Source: Streptomyces cynarae (GTDB taxonomy: Bacteria > Actinomycetota > Actinomycetes > Streptomycetales > Streptomycetaceae). From it: a DNA stretch of 64,000 nt. The stretch spans positions 2,463,001 through 2,527,000 of the forward strand of contig NZ_CP106793.1 of the NCBI RefSeq assembly GCF_025642135.1, given 5' to 3'. A model generated the notes under the pieces. That model was not told the DNA's origin, searched no databases, and saw nothing but the letters and a program-made list of their open reading frames with translations. This document shows positions 46,225 through 54,407 of the stretch, one piece after another. The position numbers and the translations under genes are program-made. Every line of letters starts with the position of its first letter. Position 1 is the stretch's first letter.

Positions 46225-48138
46225 GTGGATACGACCCTTCAGGACCCTCTCGTCGGGCAGGTGCTCGACGGCCGCTATCGCGTCGACGCGCGGATCGCGG
46301 TCGGCGGGATGGCCACGGTCTACCGGGCCCTGGACACCCGCCTGGACCGTGTGCTCGCGCTGAAGGTGATGCACCCGACGCTGGCGGCCGACGGCTCGTT
46401 CGTCGACCGCTTCATACGGGAGGCCAAGTCGGTCGCCCGTCTCGACCATCCGAACGTCGTGCAGGTCTTCGATCAGGGTGCCGACGGATCGTACGTCTAC
46501 CTCGCCATGGAGTACGTCGCCGGCTGCACCCTGCGGGACGTGCTGCGCGAGCGCGGGGCGCTGCAGCCGCGCGCGGCCCTGGACATCCTGGAGCCGGTGC
46601 TGGCCGCCCTGGGGGCCGCGCACCGCGCCGGGTTCGTGCACCGGGACATGAAGCCGGAGAACGTCCTCATAGGTGACGACGGCCGGGTCAAGGTGGCCGA
46701 TTTCGGTCTCGTCCGGTCCGTCGACACCGTCACCAGCACCACGGGCGCCGTCCTCGGCACCGTCTCCTACCTCGCCCCGGAGCAGATCGAGCACGGCACG
46801 GCCGATCCGCGGGTCGACGTGTACGCGTGCGGGGTCGTCCTCCACGAGATGCTGACCGGCGCCAAGCCGCACCACGGCGACTCCCCCGCCCAGGTGCTCT
46901 ACCGGCACCTGAACGAGGACGTCCCCCCGCCGTCGGCTGCCGTGCCCGGGCTGTCCGTCGAACTCGACGACCTGGTCGCGTCGGCGACCGCGCGCAACCC
47001 CGAGCTGCGCCCGGCGGACGCGGTGGCGCTGCTGGGCCAGGTGCTTCAAGCCCGTGGCGCGCTGACCGACGAGCAGTTGGACGCCGTGCCGCCGGGGGCC
47101 GTCGCCGCGGAGCACGACAACGCCGAGGACCGCACGAGCGTGATCCCGCGCCTGCTGCCGACCCGCCCTGTGGGCGAGGACCGGGAGGCCGTCCTCAACC
47201 GGACGAGCCGGCTTCAGACCCCGCCGCCCGAGCCGCCCCGGCGCCCGGCGCGGCCCCGGCGCGGGCTGTACGCGCTGGTCCTCGCCGTGCTGGTGGTGTT
47301 CGGTGTGGGCACGGGGGTCTGGTACATCAACTCGGGCCAGTTCACCAAGGTCCCTCCGCTGCTGGCGAAGACGGAGGGCGAGGCACGGGCCAGGCTGAAG
47401 AAGGCCGGTCTCGAGGTCAAGCAGGTCAAGCACGCCTACAGCGACACGGTGAAGCGCGGCACGGTGATCAGCACCGATCCGGCGGTGGGTGCGCGGATCC
47501 GCTCCCATGACGCGGTGACGCTGACGCTCTCGGACGGTCCCGAGACGGTGCAGGTGCCCGATCTGAAGGGCTACCCGCTGGACCAGGCGCAGGCCCGGCT
47601 GAAGAAGGACGGCCTGGTGCCGGGCATGGTCACACAGGCGTTCAGCGAGGACGTGCCCAAGGGCTCCGTGATCGGTACGGACCCGGGGGCGGGGACCGAA
47701 CGGCACGGCGGTTCGGCGATCGCGCTCACCGTCAGCAAGGGCAGCCCGGTGGACGTGCCCGACATCGTGGGCTCGTCCATCGAGGACGCGACGTCACAGC
47801 TCCAGGCCGCGGGCCTGCAGGTGAAGATCGCCGACACGCAGGTCACCTCCGAGTACGACGCCGGGAAGGTCGCCCAGCAGTCGCCGGGCGCGGGCAAGCA
47901 GGCCGGCGAGGGCGACACCGTCACGCTGACGCTCTCCAAGGGCCCCGAGATGGTCCAGGTGCCGGACGTGACCGGGCAGAACGTCGACGACGCCAAGAAG
48001 GCGCTCGAGGCCGCGGGTTTCCAGGTCGAGGAGGACCGGGGCCTGCTGGGCCTGTTCGGCGACACGGTGAAGGGCCAGTCGGTCAAGGGCGGGGACAAGG
48101 CTCCGAAGGGATCGACGATCACGATCAAGATCCGCTAG
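46225..48138 (+). CDS. PASTA-domain serine/threonine protein kinase (PknB type)
   Basis: 637 residues from GTG at 46225 (VDTTLQDPLVGQ). A -10-like TAGACT at 46212-46217 lies 7 bases before it, suggesting a leaderless mRNA; an in-frame start at 46195 is less likely. The kinase domain (about 18-280) has the glycine loop AVGGMATVY, K47 in LALKVM, HRDMKPEN near 140 and DFGLV after it. A membrane segment follows at about 346-368 (LYALVLAVLVVFGVGTGVWY), then four extracellular PASTA repeats, which bind peptidoglycan or lipid II fragments. From memory it corresponds to S. coelicolor PkaF. It probably links wall state to division. Confidence 0.96.
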   Translation: MDTTLQDPLVGQVLDGRYRVDARIAVGGMATVYRALDTRLDRVLALKVMHPTLAADGSFVDRFIREAKSVARLDHPNVVQVFDQGADGSYVYLAMEYVAGCTLRDVLRERGALQPRAALDILEPVLAALGAAHRAGFVHRDMKPENVLIGDDGRVKVADFGLVRSVDTVTSTTGAVLGTVSYLAPEQIEHGTADPRVDVYACGVVLHEMLTGAKPHHGDSPAQVLYRHLNEDVPPPSAAVPGLSVELDDLVASATARNPELRPADAVALLGQVLQARGALTDEQLDAVPPGAVAAEHDNAEDRTSVIPRLLPTRPVGEDREAVLNRTSRLQTPPPEPPRRPARPRRGLYALVLAVLVVFGVGTGVWYINSGQFTKVPPLLAKTEGEARARLKKAGLEVKQVKHAYSDTVKRGTVISTDPAVGARIRSHDAVTLTLSDGPETVQVPDLKGYPLDQAQARLKKDGLVPGMVTQAFSEDVPKGSVIGTDPGAGTERHGGSAIALTVSKGSPVDVPDIVGSSIEDATSQLQAAGLQVKIADTQVTSEYDAGKVAQQSPGAGKQAGEGDTVTLTLSKGPEMVQVPDVTGQNVDDAKKALEAAGFQVEEDRGLLGLFGDTVKGQSVKGGDKAPKGSTITIKIR

Positions 48139-48190
48139 CAAGCCGATGGCCGAGGACCGGGCGCCCGGGACGACGTGACACCCTTGGGGG

Positions 48191-49090
48191 GTGAGCACTG
48201 AGCAGTCCCGTGGCGCCCCCGGATCCATCGGCCCATCCCGCAACCCGATCGGCAGCCACGTCCCGGTGGCCGGTGGGCTGAACTCCGTCGGGCTGGCCTA
48301 CGCCCGCGACATCGGGGCCGAGACGGTACAGGTCTTCGTGGCCAACCCGCGCGGCTGGGCGACGCCCGCCGGCAGTCCGCGTCAGGACGAGGAGTTCCGG
48401 GCCGCATGCGCCGCCGAGTCGATCCCGGTGTACGTCCACGCGCCGTACCTCATCAACTTCGGCTCGCACACCGAGGCGACCGTGGACAGGTCGGTGGAGT
48501 CGCTGAGGCACTCGCTGCTGCGGGGCCGCCGGATCGGGGCGCGGGGCGTGGTCGTGCACACCGGCAGCGCGACCGGCGGCCGGGACCGTTCGGTGGCGCT
48601 GAAGCAGGTACGGGAGCGCATGCTGCCGCTGCTGGAGGAGCTGACGCACGACGACGACCCGTGGCTGCTGCTTGAGTCGACCGCGGGCCAGGGGGCCTCA
48701 CTGTGCTCCCGCACCTGGGACTTCGGGCCGTACTTCGAGGCCCTGGACGCCCACCCCAAGCTCGGTGTCTGCCTGGACACCTGCCACATCTTCGCGGCCG
48801 GGCACGACCTGACCGGGCCGGACGGGGCGCACCGGACGCTGGACCTGCTCGTGGACACCGTCGGCGAGGGCCGGCTCAAACTGATCCACGCCAACGACTC
48901 ACAGGAGGCGGTCGGCGCCCACCGGGACCGTCACGCGAACATAGGCGCCGGCCACATCGGCGAGGCCCCGTTCCGCGCGCTGATGACGCATCCGGCCACC
49001 GAGGGCGTGCCGCTGATCATCGAGACGCCCGGCCGCAAGGAAGGGCACGCGGCGGACGTGGAGCGGCTGAAGAAGCTGCGGGACGGCTGA
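48191..49090 (+). CDS. Deoxyribonuclease IV (AP endonuclease, Nfo family)
   Basis: 299 residues, GTG start at 48191. A TIM-barrel zinc enzyme that cuts DNA at abasic sites. Metal-site marks: GSHVPVAGGL, VYVHAPYLINFGS, VVVHTGSATG, LLLESTAGQG, CLDTCHIFAAGHDL, HANDSQEAVGAHRDRHANIG and IIETPG. All the expected His, Asp and Glu ligands are in place. It follows the kinase gene after 52 bases. Confidence 0.95.
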   Translation: MSTEQSRGAPGSIGPSRNPIGSHVPVAGGLNSVGLAYARDIGAETVQVFVANPRGWATPAGSPRQDEEFRAACAAESIPVYVHAPYLINFGSHTEATVDRSVESLRHSLLRGRRIGARGVVVHTGSATGGRDRSVALKQVRERMLPLLEELTHDDDPWLLLESTAGQGASLCSRTWDFGPYFEALDAHPKLGVCLDTCHIFAAGHDLTGPDGAHRTLDLLVDTVGEGRLKLIHANDSQEAVGAHRDRHANIGAGHIGEAPFRALMTHPATEGVPLIIETPGRKEGHAADVERLKKLRDG

Positions 49091-49109
49091 CCTGGAGCCG
49101 CCCCGGGCG

Positions 49110-49742
49110 TCAGAGCTCGGGGCCGTCCCCGGGCTCCTCCTGGTAGGAGTAGCGCTGCTCCTTCCACGGGTCACCGATGTTGTGGTACCCGCGCTCCTCC
49201 CAGAAGCCGCGCCGGTCGGTGGTCATGTACTCGACGCCGCGGACCCACTTGGGGCCCTTCCAGGCGTACAGGTGCGGCACGATCAGGCGCAGCGGGAAGC
49301 CGTGTTCCGCGGTGAGCAGCTCGCCGTCCTTGTGCGTGGCGAAGATCGTCCTGTCGGAGGCGAAATCGGACAGGCGCAGATTGGAGCTGAACCCGTACTC
49401 CGCCCACACCATCACGTGGGTGACGGTGGGCGCGGGCGGGGCGATCTCCAGGATCGTACGGGCCGGGATGCCGCCCCATTCGGCGCCGACCATGCTGAAC
49501 TTCGTCACGCAGTGCAGATCGGCCACGACGGTCGCGTACGACAGTGACGTGAACTCCTCGTGGTTCCAGCAGCGCTTCTCGCCGTCCGCGGTGGCGCCGA
49601 AGACCCGGAACTCCCAGCGCTCGGGGCGGAACTTGGGCACGGGTCCGTAGTGCGTGACCGGCCAGCCCCGCTGGAGTCGCTGTCCCGGCGGAAGCTGTGA
49701 CCGTGCCGTTTCTCCAGATTCGCGCTCCACCGGATGACCCAT
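49110..49742 (-). CDS. Sulfite oxidase-like molybdopterin oxidoreductase
   Basis: 210 residues from ATG at 49742 (MGHPVERESG), with GGAG upstream. It has only the molybdopterin (SUOX) domain, with the conserved Cys78 in DLHCVTKFS as the molybdenum ligand, then WGGIPARTILE and the C-terminal YEM/YMTTDRRGFWE-like end. No signal peptide is seen, so it is probably cytoplasmic. The substrate is unknown; related small proteins are YedY/MsrP-like without the Tat signal. It is divergent from bfr. Confidence 0.9.
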   Translation of the reverse strand: MGHPVERESGETARSQLPPGQRLQRGWPVTHYGPVPKFRPERWEFRVFGATADGEKRCWNHEEFTSLSYATVVADLHCVTKFSMVGAEWGGIPARTILEIAPPAPTVTHVMVWAEYGFSSNLRLSDFASDRTIFATHKDGELLTAEHGFPLRLIVPHLYAWKGPKWVRGVEYMTTDRRGFWEERGYHNIGDPWKEQRYSYQEEPGDGPEL

Positions 49743-49895
49743 GACTCCATCCTGACAGACCGCGGAGGGTGCACATGACCAGCCCGGGTTCAATTCGGGG
49801 CATCTCAGACTAAGTGTGAACTTACTGGACGCTCCTGGGTGCCAGTGCCATGATGCGGCGCAGCCCGCCCGTCCCCGCCCGGAAGGATCCCCGCC

Positions 49896-50375
49896 ATGCA
49901 GGGCGACCCAGAGGTCATCGAATTCCTCAACGAGCAGCTCACCGGTGAGCTGACCGCGATCAACCAGTACTTCCTGCACGCGAAGATGCAGGAGAACCTC
50001 GGGTGGTACAAGCTCGCCAGGTACACGCGGCGGGAGTCGTTCGACGAGATGAAGCACGCGGAGGTGCTCACCGACCGCATCCTCTTCCTCGAGGGCCTGC
50101 CCAACTACCAGCGACTCTTCCATGTGCGAGTGGGGCAGACCGTCAGGGAGATGTTCGAGGCGGACCGGCAGATCGAGGTGGAGGCGATCGACCGGCTCAG
50201 GCGCGGGATCAAGGTGATGCGGGAGAAGGGCGACATCACCTCCGCGAACATCTTCGAGTCGATCCTGGCGGACGAGGAGCACCACATCGACTACCTGGAC
50301 ACCCAGCTGGACCTGCTGGAGAAGCTGGGCGACGCGCTGTACATCTCCCAGATCATCGAACAGCCGGAGAGCTAG
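49896..50375 (+). CDS. bfr: Bacterioferritin
   Basis: 159 residues, a four-helix iron-storage protein that forms 24-mers. The haem ligand Met52 is present (ESFDEMKHAE), as are ferroxidase ligands E18, E51, H54, E94, E127 and H130 at the usual positions. ATG at 49896 with GGAAGGA upstream. It converges with the bfd gene, the stops overlapping by 4 bases. An inverted repeat TAAGT-GTGA-ACTTA at 49811-49824 lies in the region divergent from the oxidoreductase gene. Confidence 0.97.
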   Translation: MQGDPEVIEFLNEQLTGELTAINQYFLHAKMQENLGWYKLARYTRRESFDEMKHAEVLTDRILFLEGLPNYQRLFHVRVGQTVREMFEADRQIEVEAIDRLRRGIKVMREKGDITSANIFESILADEEHHIDYLDTQLDLLEKLGDALYISQIIEQPES

Positions 50376-50614
50376 GCGGCTTCTTCCAGGCCGGAGAGGC
50401 CCGACAGGCCGGACAGCGCCGGCTCGGCGATCTCGGGACGGGGGCACGCGCCGCGTCCCAGCAGCGCCTGGATCCTCCGCACGCAGGAACCGCAGTCCGT
50501 GCCCGCCTTGCAGGCGGAGGCGATCTGCCGCGGAGTGCAGGCGCCGTTCTCCGCGTGCTGCCTCACCTGCTGCTCGGTGACGCCGAAGCAACTGCAGACA
50601 TACACGCGGTGCAC
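50372..50614 (-). CDS. bfd: Bacterioferritin-associated ferredoxin, BFD-like [2Fe-2S] protein
   Basis: 80 residues. BFD-type ferredoxins donate electrons to bacterioferritin to release stored iron. Ligand pattern: VCSCFGV with two Cys, later CKAGTDCGSC with CGSC; the fold motif is GACTPRQIASACKAGTDCG. The C terminus is a variable Leu/Ser/Gly tail. GTG start at 50614 with another in-frame GTG three codons later. An iron box lies 18 bases upstream, so expression should rise when iron is low. Confidence 0.92.
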   Translation of the reverse strand: MHRVYVCSCFGVTEQQVRQHAENGACTPRQIASACKAGTDCGSCVRRIQALLGRGACPRPEIAEPALSGLSGLSGLEEAA

Positions 50615-50631
50615 CTCCCCGCCGAGATCGA

Positions 50632-50650
50632 TAAGGCAAACCTAACCTTA
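50632..50650 (-). promoter_or_regulatory. Iron box (DmdR/IdeR-type operator)
   Basis: On the minus strand this reads TAAGGTTAGGTTTGCCTTA, close to the IdeR/DmdR consensus TTAGGTTAGGCTAACCTAA. Placement 18 bases before the bfd start fits repression by iron-loaded DmdR1, the main Streptomyces iron regulator. Confidence 0.85.
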
Positions 50651-50733
50651 CCTGTCCCGCCGGGGGTGCGACAGCAGAGAGGGGCGCGGATCGTGTGATC
50701 CGCACCCCACTCGCGTCGGTCAGCGCCCGCAGG

Positions 50734-52086
50734 CTACTGGTCCCGGTACATCTCCGCGACGAGGAACGCCAGGTCCAGCGACTGGCTGCGGTTCAGCCGC
50801 GGGTCGCACGCCGTCTCGTAGCGCTGGTGCAGGTCGTCGACGAAGATCTCGTCGCCGCCGCCCACGCACTCGGTGACGTCGTCGCCGGTCAGCTCCACAT
50901 GGATGCCACCCGGGTGCGTACCGAGCCCCTTGTGGACCTCGAAGAAGCCCTTGACCTCGTCGAGCACGTCGTCGAAGCGGCGGGTCTTGTGCCCGGAGGC
51001 CGCCTCGAACGTGTTGCCGTGCATCGGGTCGGTCACCCAGGCCACCACCGCGCCGGACGCCGTGACCTTCTCCACCAGCTCGGGGAGCCGGTCACGGATC
51101 TTGTCCGCACCCATGCGGACGATGAAGGTCAGCCGGCCGGGCTCGCGGTCCGGGTCGAGGCGGTCGATGTACCGCAGCGCCTCCTCGGCCGTCGTGGTCG
51201 GGCCGAGCTTGATGCCGATCGGGTTGCGGATCCTCGAGGCGAACTCGATGTGCGCACCGTCCATCTGCCGGGTGCGCTCACCGATCCACACCATGTGCGC
51301 CGAGACGTCGTACAGCTGCCCGGTACGGGAGTCGGTGCGGGTCAGCGCCGACTCGTAGTCGAGCAGCAGCGCCTCGTGCGAGGAGTAGAACTCGACGGTC
51401 TTGAACTCCTCCGGGTCGGCCCCGCAGGCGTGCATGAAGTTCAGCGCGTTGTCGATCTCGCGCGCCAGCTGCTCGTAGCGCTGGCCGGACGGCGACGACT
51501 TCACGAAGTCCTGGTTCCAGGCGTGCACCTGGCGCAGGTCGGCGTAGCCGCCGGTGGTGAAGGCACGCACCAGGTTCAGCGTGGACGCCGAGGCGTGGTA
51601 CATGCGCTTCAGGCGCTCCGGGTCCGGGATCCGCGACTCCTCGGTGAACTCGAAGCCGTTGACCGAGTCGCCCCGGTACACCGGCAGCGTCACCCCGTCG
51701 CGGGTCTCGGTCGGCTTGGAGCGCGGCTTGGAGTACTGGCCGGCGATACGGCCGACCTTCACCACCGGCACCGAGGCGGCGTACGTGAGCACGGCGCCCA
51801 TCTGGAGCAGCGTCTTGAGCTTGTTGCGGATGTGATCGGCGGACACCGCGTCGAAGGCCTCGGCGCAGTCGCCACCCTGGAGCAGGAACGCCTCGCCCCT
51901 GGCGACGGCTCCCATCCGGGCGCGCAGCTGGTCGCACTCGCCCGCGAAGACGAGCGGCGGATACGACGCGAGGTCCGCGATCACCTTGCGCAGAGCCTCG
52001 GGGTCGGGGTACTCGGGCTGCTGCGCCGCGGGCAGGTCTCGCCAGGTGTTGCCAGCGCTGGGGCTGGTCTTAGCGTTCACGGTCAC
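50734..52086 (-). CDS. Class II 3-deoxy-7-phosphoheptulonate (DAHP) synthase
   Basis: 450 residues. First step of the shikimate pathway: PEP plus erythrose 4-phosphate gives DAHP. Class II (plant/actinobacterial) marks: FLLQGGDCAEAFD, VVKVGRIAGQYSKPRS, MHACGADPEEFKTVEFYSSH, GPTTTAEEALRYIDRLDP, DPMHGNTFEAASGHKTR and HVELTGDDVTECVGG. GTG at 52086; GTG at 52080 (VNAKTSP) with AGGGGG 5 bases upstream fits the ribosome site better. It is divergent from the tryptophan-regulated anthranilate synthase gene, linking supply and use of chorismate. Confidence 0.97.
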   Translation of the reverse strand: MTVNAKTSPSAGNTWRDLPAAQQPEYPDPEALRKVIADLASYPPLVFAGECDQLRARMGAVARGEAFLLQGGDCAEAFDAVSADHIRNKLKTLLQMGAVLTYAASVPVVKVGRIAGQYSKPRSKPTETRDGVTLPVYRGDSVNGFEFTEESRIPDPERLKRMYHASASTLNLVRAFTTGGYADLRQVHAWNQDFVKSSPSGQRYEQLAREIDNALNFMHACGADPEEFKTVEFYSSHEALLLDYESALTRTDSRTGQLYDVSAHMVWIGERTRQMDGAHIEFASRIRNPIGIKLGPTTTAEEALRYIDRLDPDREPGRLTFIVRMGADKIRDRLPELVEKVTASGAVVAWVTDPMHGNTFEAASGHKTRRFDDVLDEVKGFFEVHKGLGTHPGGIHVELTGDDVTECVGGGDEIFVDDLHQRYETACDPRLNRSQSLDLAFLVAEMYRDQ

Positions 52087-52186
52087 CCCCTAAACATTAC
52101 GGGGTCGTGTCCACCGCTTATCGATGCGCTCGACTGATGAGACGGGTCGTCCCGCCCGGGGCGTGCGTTCGTGTAGGGTGCCGGAC

Positions 52187-52249
52187 ATGTTCGCGCACTC
52201 GACCCAGAACCAGAACTGGTGGTGGACCGCTCGTCCGGCGGCCCACTGA
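52187..52249 (+). CDS. Tryptophan leader peptide (three consecutive Trp codons)
   Basis: A 20-codon frame, MFAHSTQNQNWWWTARPAAH, with TGG TGG TGG at 52217-52225. A -10-like TAGGGT (52174-52179) ends exactly 7 bases before the ATG, so the leader appears to be translated without a 5' untranslated region. It is followed by a terminator hairpin and the anthranilate synthase gene. Stalling at the Trp codons when tryptophan is scarce should prevent terminator formation. Confidence 0.92.
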   Translation: MFAHSTQNQNWWWTARPAAH

Positions 52250-52270
52250 CTGCGCGTACGCACGACTTCG

Positions 52271-52297
52271 CGAAGGCCGCCCGAGGGGCGGCCTTCG
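52271..52297 (+). terminator. Attenuator hairpin before the anthranilate synthase gene
   Basis: A 12-bp stem, CGAAGGCCGCCC (52271-52282) with GGGCGGCCTTCG (52286-52297), a 3-base loop and GCGTTT after it. It lies 21 bases beyond the leader-peptide stop, the usual position for a trp attenuator. Competing upstream pairings were not resolved. Confidence 0.85.
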
Positions 52298-52350
52298 GCG
52301 TTTCCGCGACCGGGCCGTTCCCTCTCACCTCACCGAGAAGGACACCGCCC

Positions 52351-54309
52351 ATGAACCTGCTCGACCTGCTGGACGACCCCCGCCCGTTCGCCCTGCTGCG
52401 CCGCCGCACCCCGGGGCGCGACCAGGACACCGTCGAGGTGCTGACCGGCCCGGTCGGCCGTTTCGAGCGCCTGGCCGACCTGCCCGACGAGGCCCTCGCC
52501 CTCGTCCCCTACCGCCAGATCCGCGAGCGCGGCTTCGACGTCCGCGACGACGGCACACCGCTGCTGGCGCTCACGCCCGAGGAGTCGTACGAGATCCCCC
52601 TGGACCAGGCACTGGCGCAGCTGCCCGGCCACGACGTCCGGGTCGAGGACGGCGGCTTCGACGTCTCCGACGAGGAGTACGCCCGGATCGTCGGGCGGGT
52701 GCTGGAGGAGGAGATCGGGCGGGGCGAGGGCGCCAACTTCGTGATCCGGCGGACGTACGAGGGCCGCATCCCGGGGTTCGGACGGGCCGACGCCCTCGCT
52801 CTCTTCCGGCGGCTGCTGGTCGGGGAGCGGGGGGCGTACTGGACCTTCGTCGTGCACACCGGTGACCGGACTCTGGTGGGGGCCAGCCCCGAGGTGCACG
52901 TGCGGATGTCCGGCGGAACCGTCGTCATGAATCCGATCAGCGGCACCTACCGCTATCCCGCGGGCGGCCCGACCCCCGAGGACCTGCTCCGCTTCCTGGC
53001 CGACGGCAAGGAGATCGAGGAGCTGTCGATGGTCGTCGACGAGGAGCTGAAGATGATGTGCACGGTCGGCGACATGGGCGGGGTCGTCGTCGGGCCGCGC
53101 CTGAAGGAGATGGCCCACCTGGCGCACACCGAGTACGAGCTGCGCGGGAAGTCCACGCTGGACGTGCGCGAGGTGCTGAAGGAGACGATGTTCGCGGCGA
53201 CCGTCACCGGGTCTCCCGTGCAGAACGCCTGCCGGGTGATCGAGCGGCACGAGGTCGGGGGCCGGGGCTACTACGCGGGCGCGCTGGCGCTGCTCGGCCG
53301 GGACGCCGGGGGCGCGCAGACCCTCGACTCCCCCATCCTCATCCGCACCGCCGACATCGGCAGTGGGGGCGCCTCCCGCTCATGGGGGTCCCCCCGCTCG
53401 AGCGAAGCCGAGAGTGGGGGAGAAGCCGAGAGTGGGGAAGGACGGCTGAGGGTGCCCGTCGGGGCCACACTCGTGCGCGGCTCCGACCCGGCGAACGAGG
53501 TCGCGGAGACCCACGCCAAGGCGGCCGGGGTGCTGGCGGCTCTGGGGGTACGGCCCGGACGGCCGCGCGAGGAGCACGTACGGCCGAACCTGGCGGAGGA
53601 CCCGCGGGTACGGGCGGCGCTGGACGGGCGGCGGGAGAAGCTCGCCCCGTTCTGGCTGCGGATGCAGGAGCGGGCCTCGGACCTGACCGGGCACGCGTTC
53701 GTCGTGGACGGCGAGGACACGTTCACCGCGATGCTCGCGCACGTCCTGCGCTCGACCGGTCTGGAGGTGACCGTACGGCGGTACGACGAGCCGGGGCTGC
53801 GGGAGGCGGTGCTCGCCCACTCCGGTCCCGTGGTGCTCGGGCCGGGGCCGGGCGACCCCTCGGACCTGGCCGACCCGAAGATGCGGTTCCTGCGGGAGCT
53901 GACGGCCCAGGTCATCCGGGGCCACCGGCACGGTGTGCTGGGCGTCTGCCTGGGCCATGAGCTGATCGCGGCGGAGCTGGGCCTGGAGATCGTCCGCAAG
54001 GAGGTTCCGTACCAGGGCGCCCAGACGGAGATCGACCTGTTCGGGCGGCGGGAGACCGTCGGCTTCTACAACAGCTTCGTGGCGCGCTGCGACGACGACG
54101 CGGCGGCCGAGCTGGCGGCGCACGGGGTCGAGGTCAGCCGCAGCGCGACCGGGGAGGTCCACGCTCTGCGCGGGGGCGGGTTCGCCGGGGTGCAGTTCCA
54201 CCCGGAGTCGGTGCTGTCGGTGGGTGGCGCGGGCGTCGTACGGGAGCTGCTGGACGGGCTGGCCGCCGCGGGCACGAGCCCGTTCGCGGAGCGGCGGCCG
54301 GCGCTGTAG
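52351..54309 (+). CDS. Fused anthranilate synthase (TrpE-TrpG fusion, PhzE-like arrangement)
   Basis: 652 residues. The N-terminal chorismate-binding part (about 1-400) has GANFVIRRTYEGRI, NPISGTYRYPAGG, EELKMMCTVGDMGG and the metal-site Glu residues. A linker with an in-frame repeat (about 337-363) leads to a class I glutamine amidotransferase (about 440-640): GPVVLGPGPGDP, the nucleophile Cys in GVCLGHE, and VQFHPESVLS with His-Glu. The usual GVCLGHQ Gln is Glu here. ATG at 52351, AGAAGGA upstream. Control by the leader peptide argues for tryptophan synthesis rather than phenazine or ADIC formation. Confidence 0.9.
   Translation: MNLLDLLDDPRPFALLRRRTPGRDQDTVEVLTGPVGRFERLADLPDEALALVPYRQIRERGFDVRDDGTPLLALTPEESYEIPLDQALAQLPGHDVRVEDGGFDVSDEEYARIVGRVLEEEIGRGEGANFVIRRTYEGRIPGFGRADALALFRRLLVGERGAYWTFVVHTGDRTLVGASPEVHVRMSGGTVVMNPISGTYRYPAGGPTPEDLLRFLADGKEIEELSMVVDEELKMMCTVGDMGGVVVGPRLKEMAHLAHTEYELRGKSTLDVREVLKETMFAATVTGSPVQNACRVIERHEVGGRGYYAGALALLGRDAGGAQTLDSPILIRTADIGSGGASRSWGSPRSSEAESGGEAESGEGRLRVPVGATLVRGSDPANEVAETHAKAAGVLAALGVRPGRPREEHVRPNLAEDPRVRAALDGRREKLAPFWLRMQERASDLTGHAFVVDGEDTFTAMLAHVLRSTGLEVTVRRYDEPGLREAVLAHSGPVVLGPGPGDPSDLADPKMRFLRELTAQVIRGHRHGVLGVCLGHELIAAELGLEIVRKEVPYQGAQTEIDLFGRRETVGFYNSFVARCDDDAAAELAAHGVEVSRSATGEVHALRGGGFAGVQFHPESVLSVGGAGVVRELLDGLAAAGTSPFAERRPAL
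53384..53439 (+). repeat. Imperfect inverted and direct repeat inserted in the anthranilate synthase gene
   Basis: CCCCCCGCTCGAGCGAAGCC then GAGAGTGGGGG forms an imperfect hairpin (CCCCC(G/A)CTC arms). GAAGCCGAGAGTGGGG occurs at 53404-53419 and again at 53422-53437. The segment is in frame and encodes a Ser/Gly/Glu-rich insert between IRTADI and LRVPVGATL. From memory, near-identical elements recur in many Streptomyces genomes. Confidence 0.75.
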
Positions 54310-54353
54310 GGGGCGACCGGCGCTGGAGGGGCGACCGGCGCTGTGTCGGGCGG
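54298..54353 (+). repeat. Tandem repeats spanning the stop of the anthranilate synthase gene
   Basis: Copies of CCGGCGCTG(T/G)AGGGG(G)CGA at 54298-54316 and 54317-54334, with a decayed third copy from 54335. The first contains the TAG stop (54307-54309). Confidence 0.75.
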
Positions 54354-54407
54354 CCAGGGGCTCGGCCGGGGTGGAACCGCCCCGGCCGGGTTCCTCGAGG
54401 TGCGACG

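Noticed and set aside
50695..52137. A 480-codon plus-strand frame across the DAHP synthase gene
   Set aside because: It is antisense to an unambiguous class II DAHP synthase.
52351..54309. A phenazine (phzE) cluster
   Set aside because: The fusion resembles PhzE, but no other phz genes are present and the tryptophan leader points to tryptophan supply.
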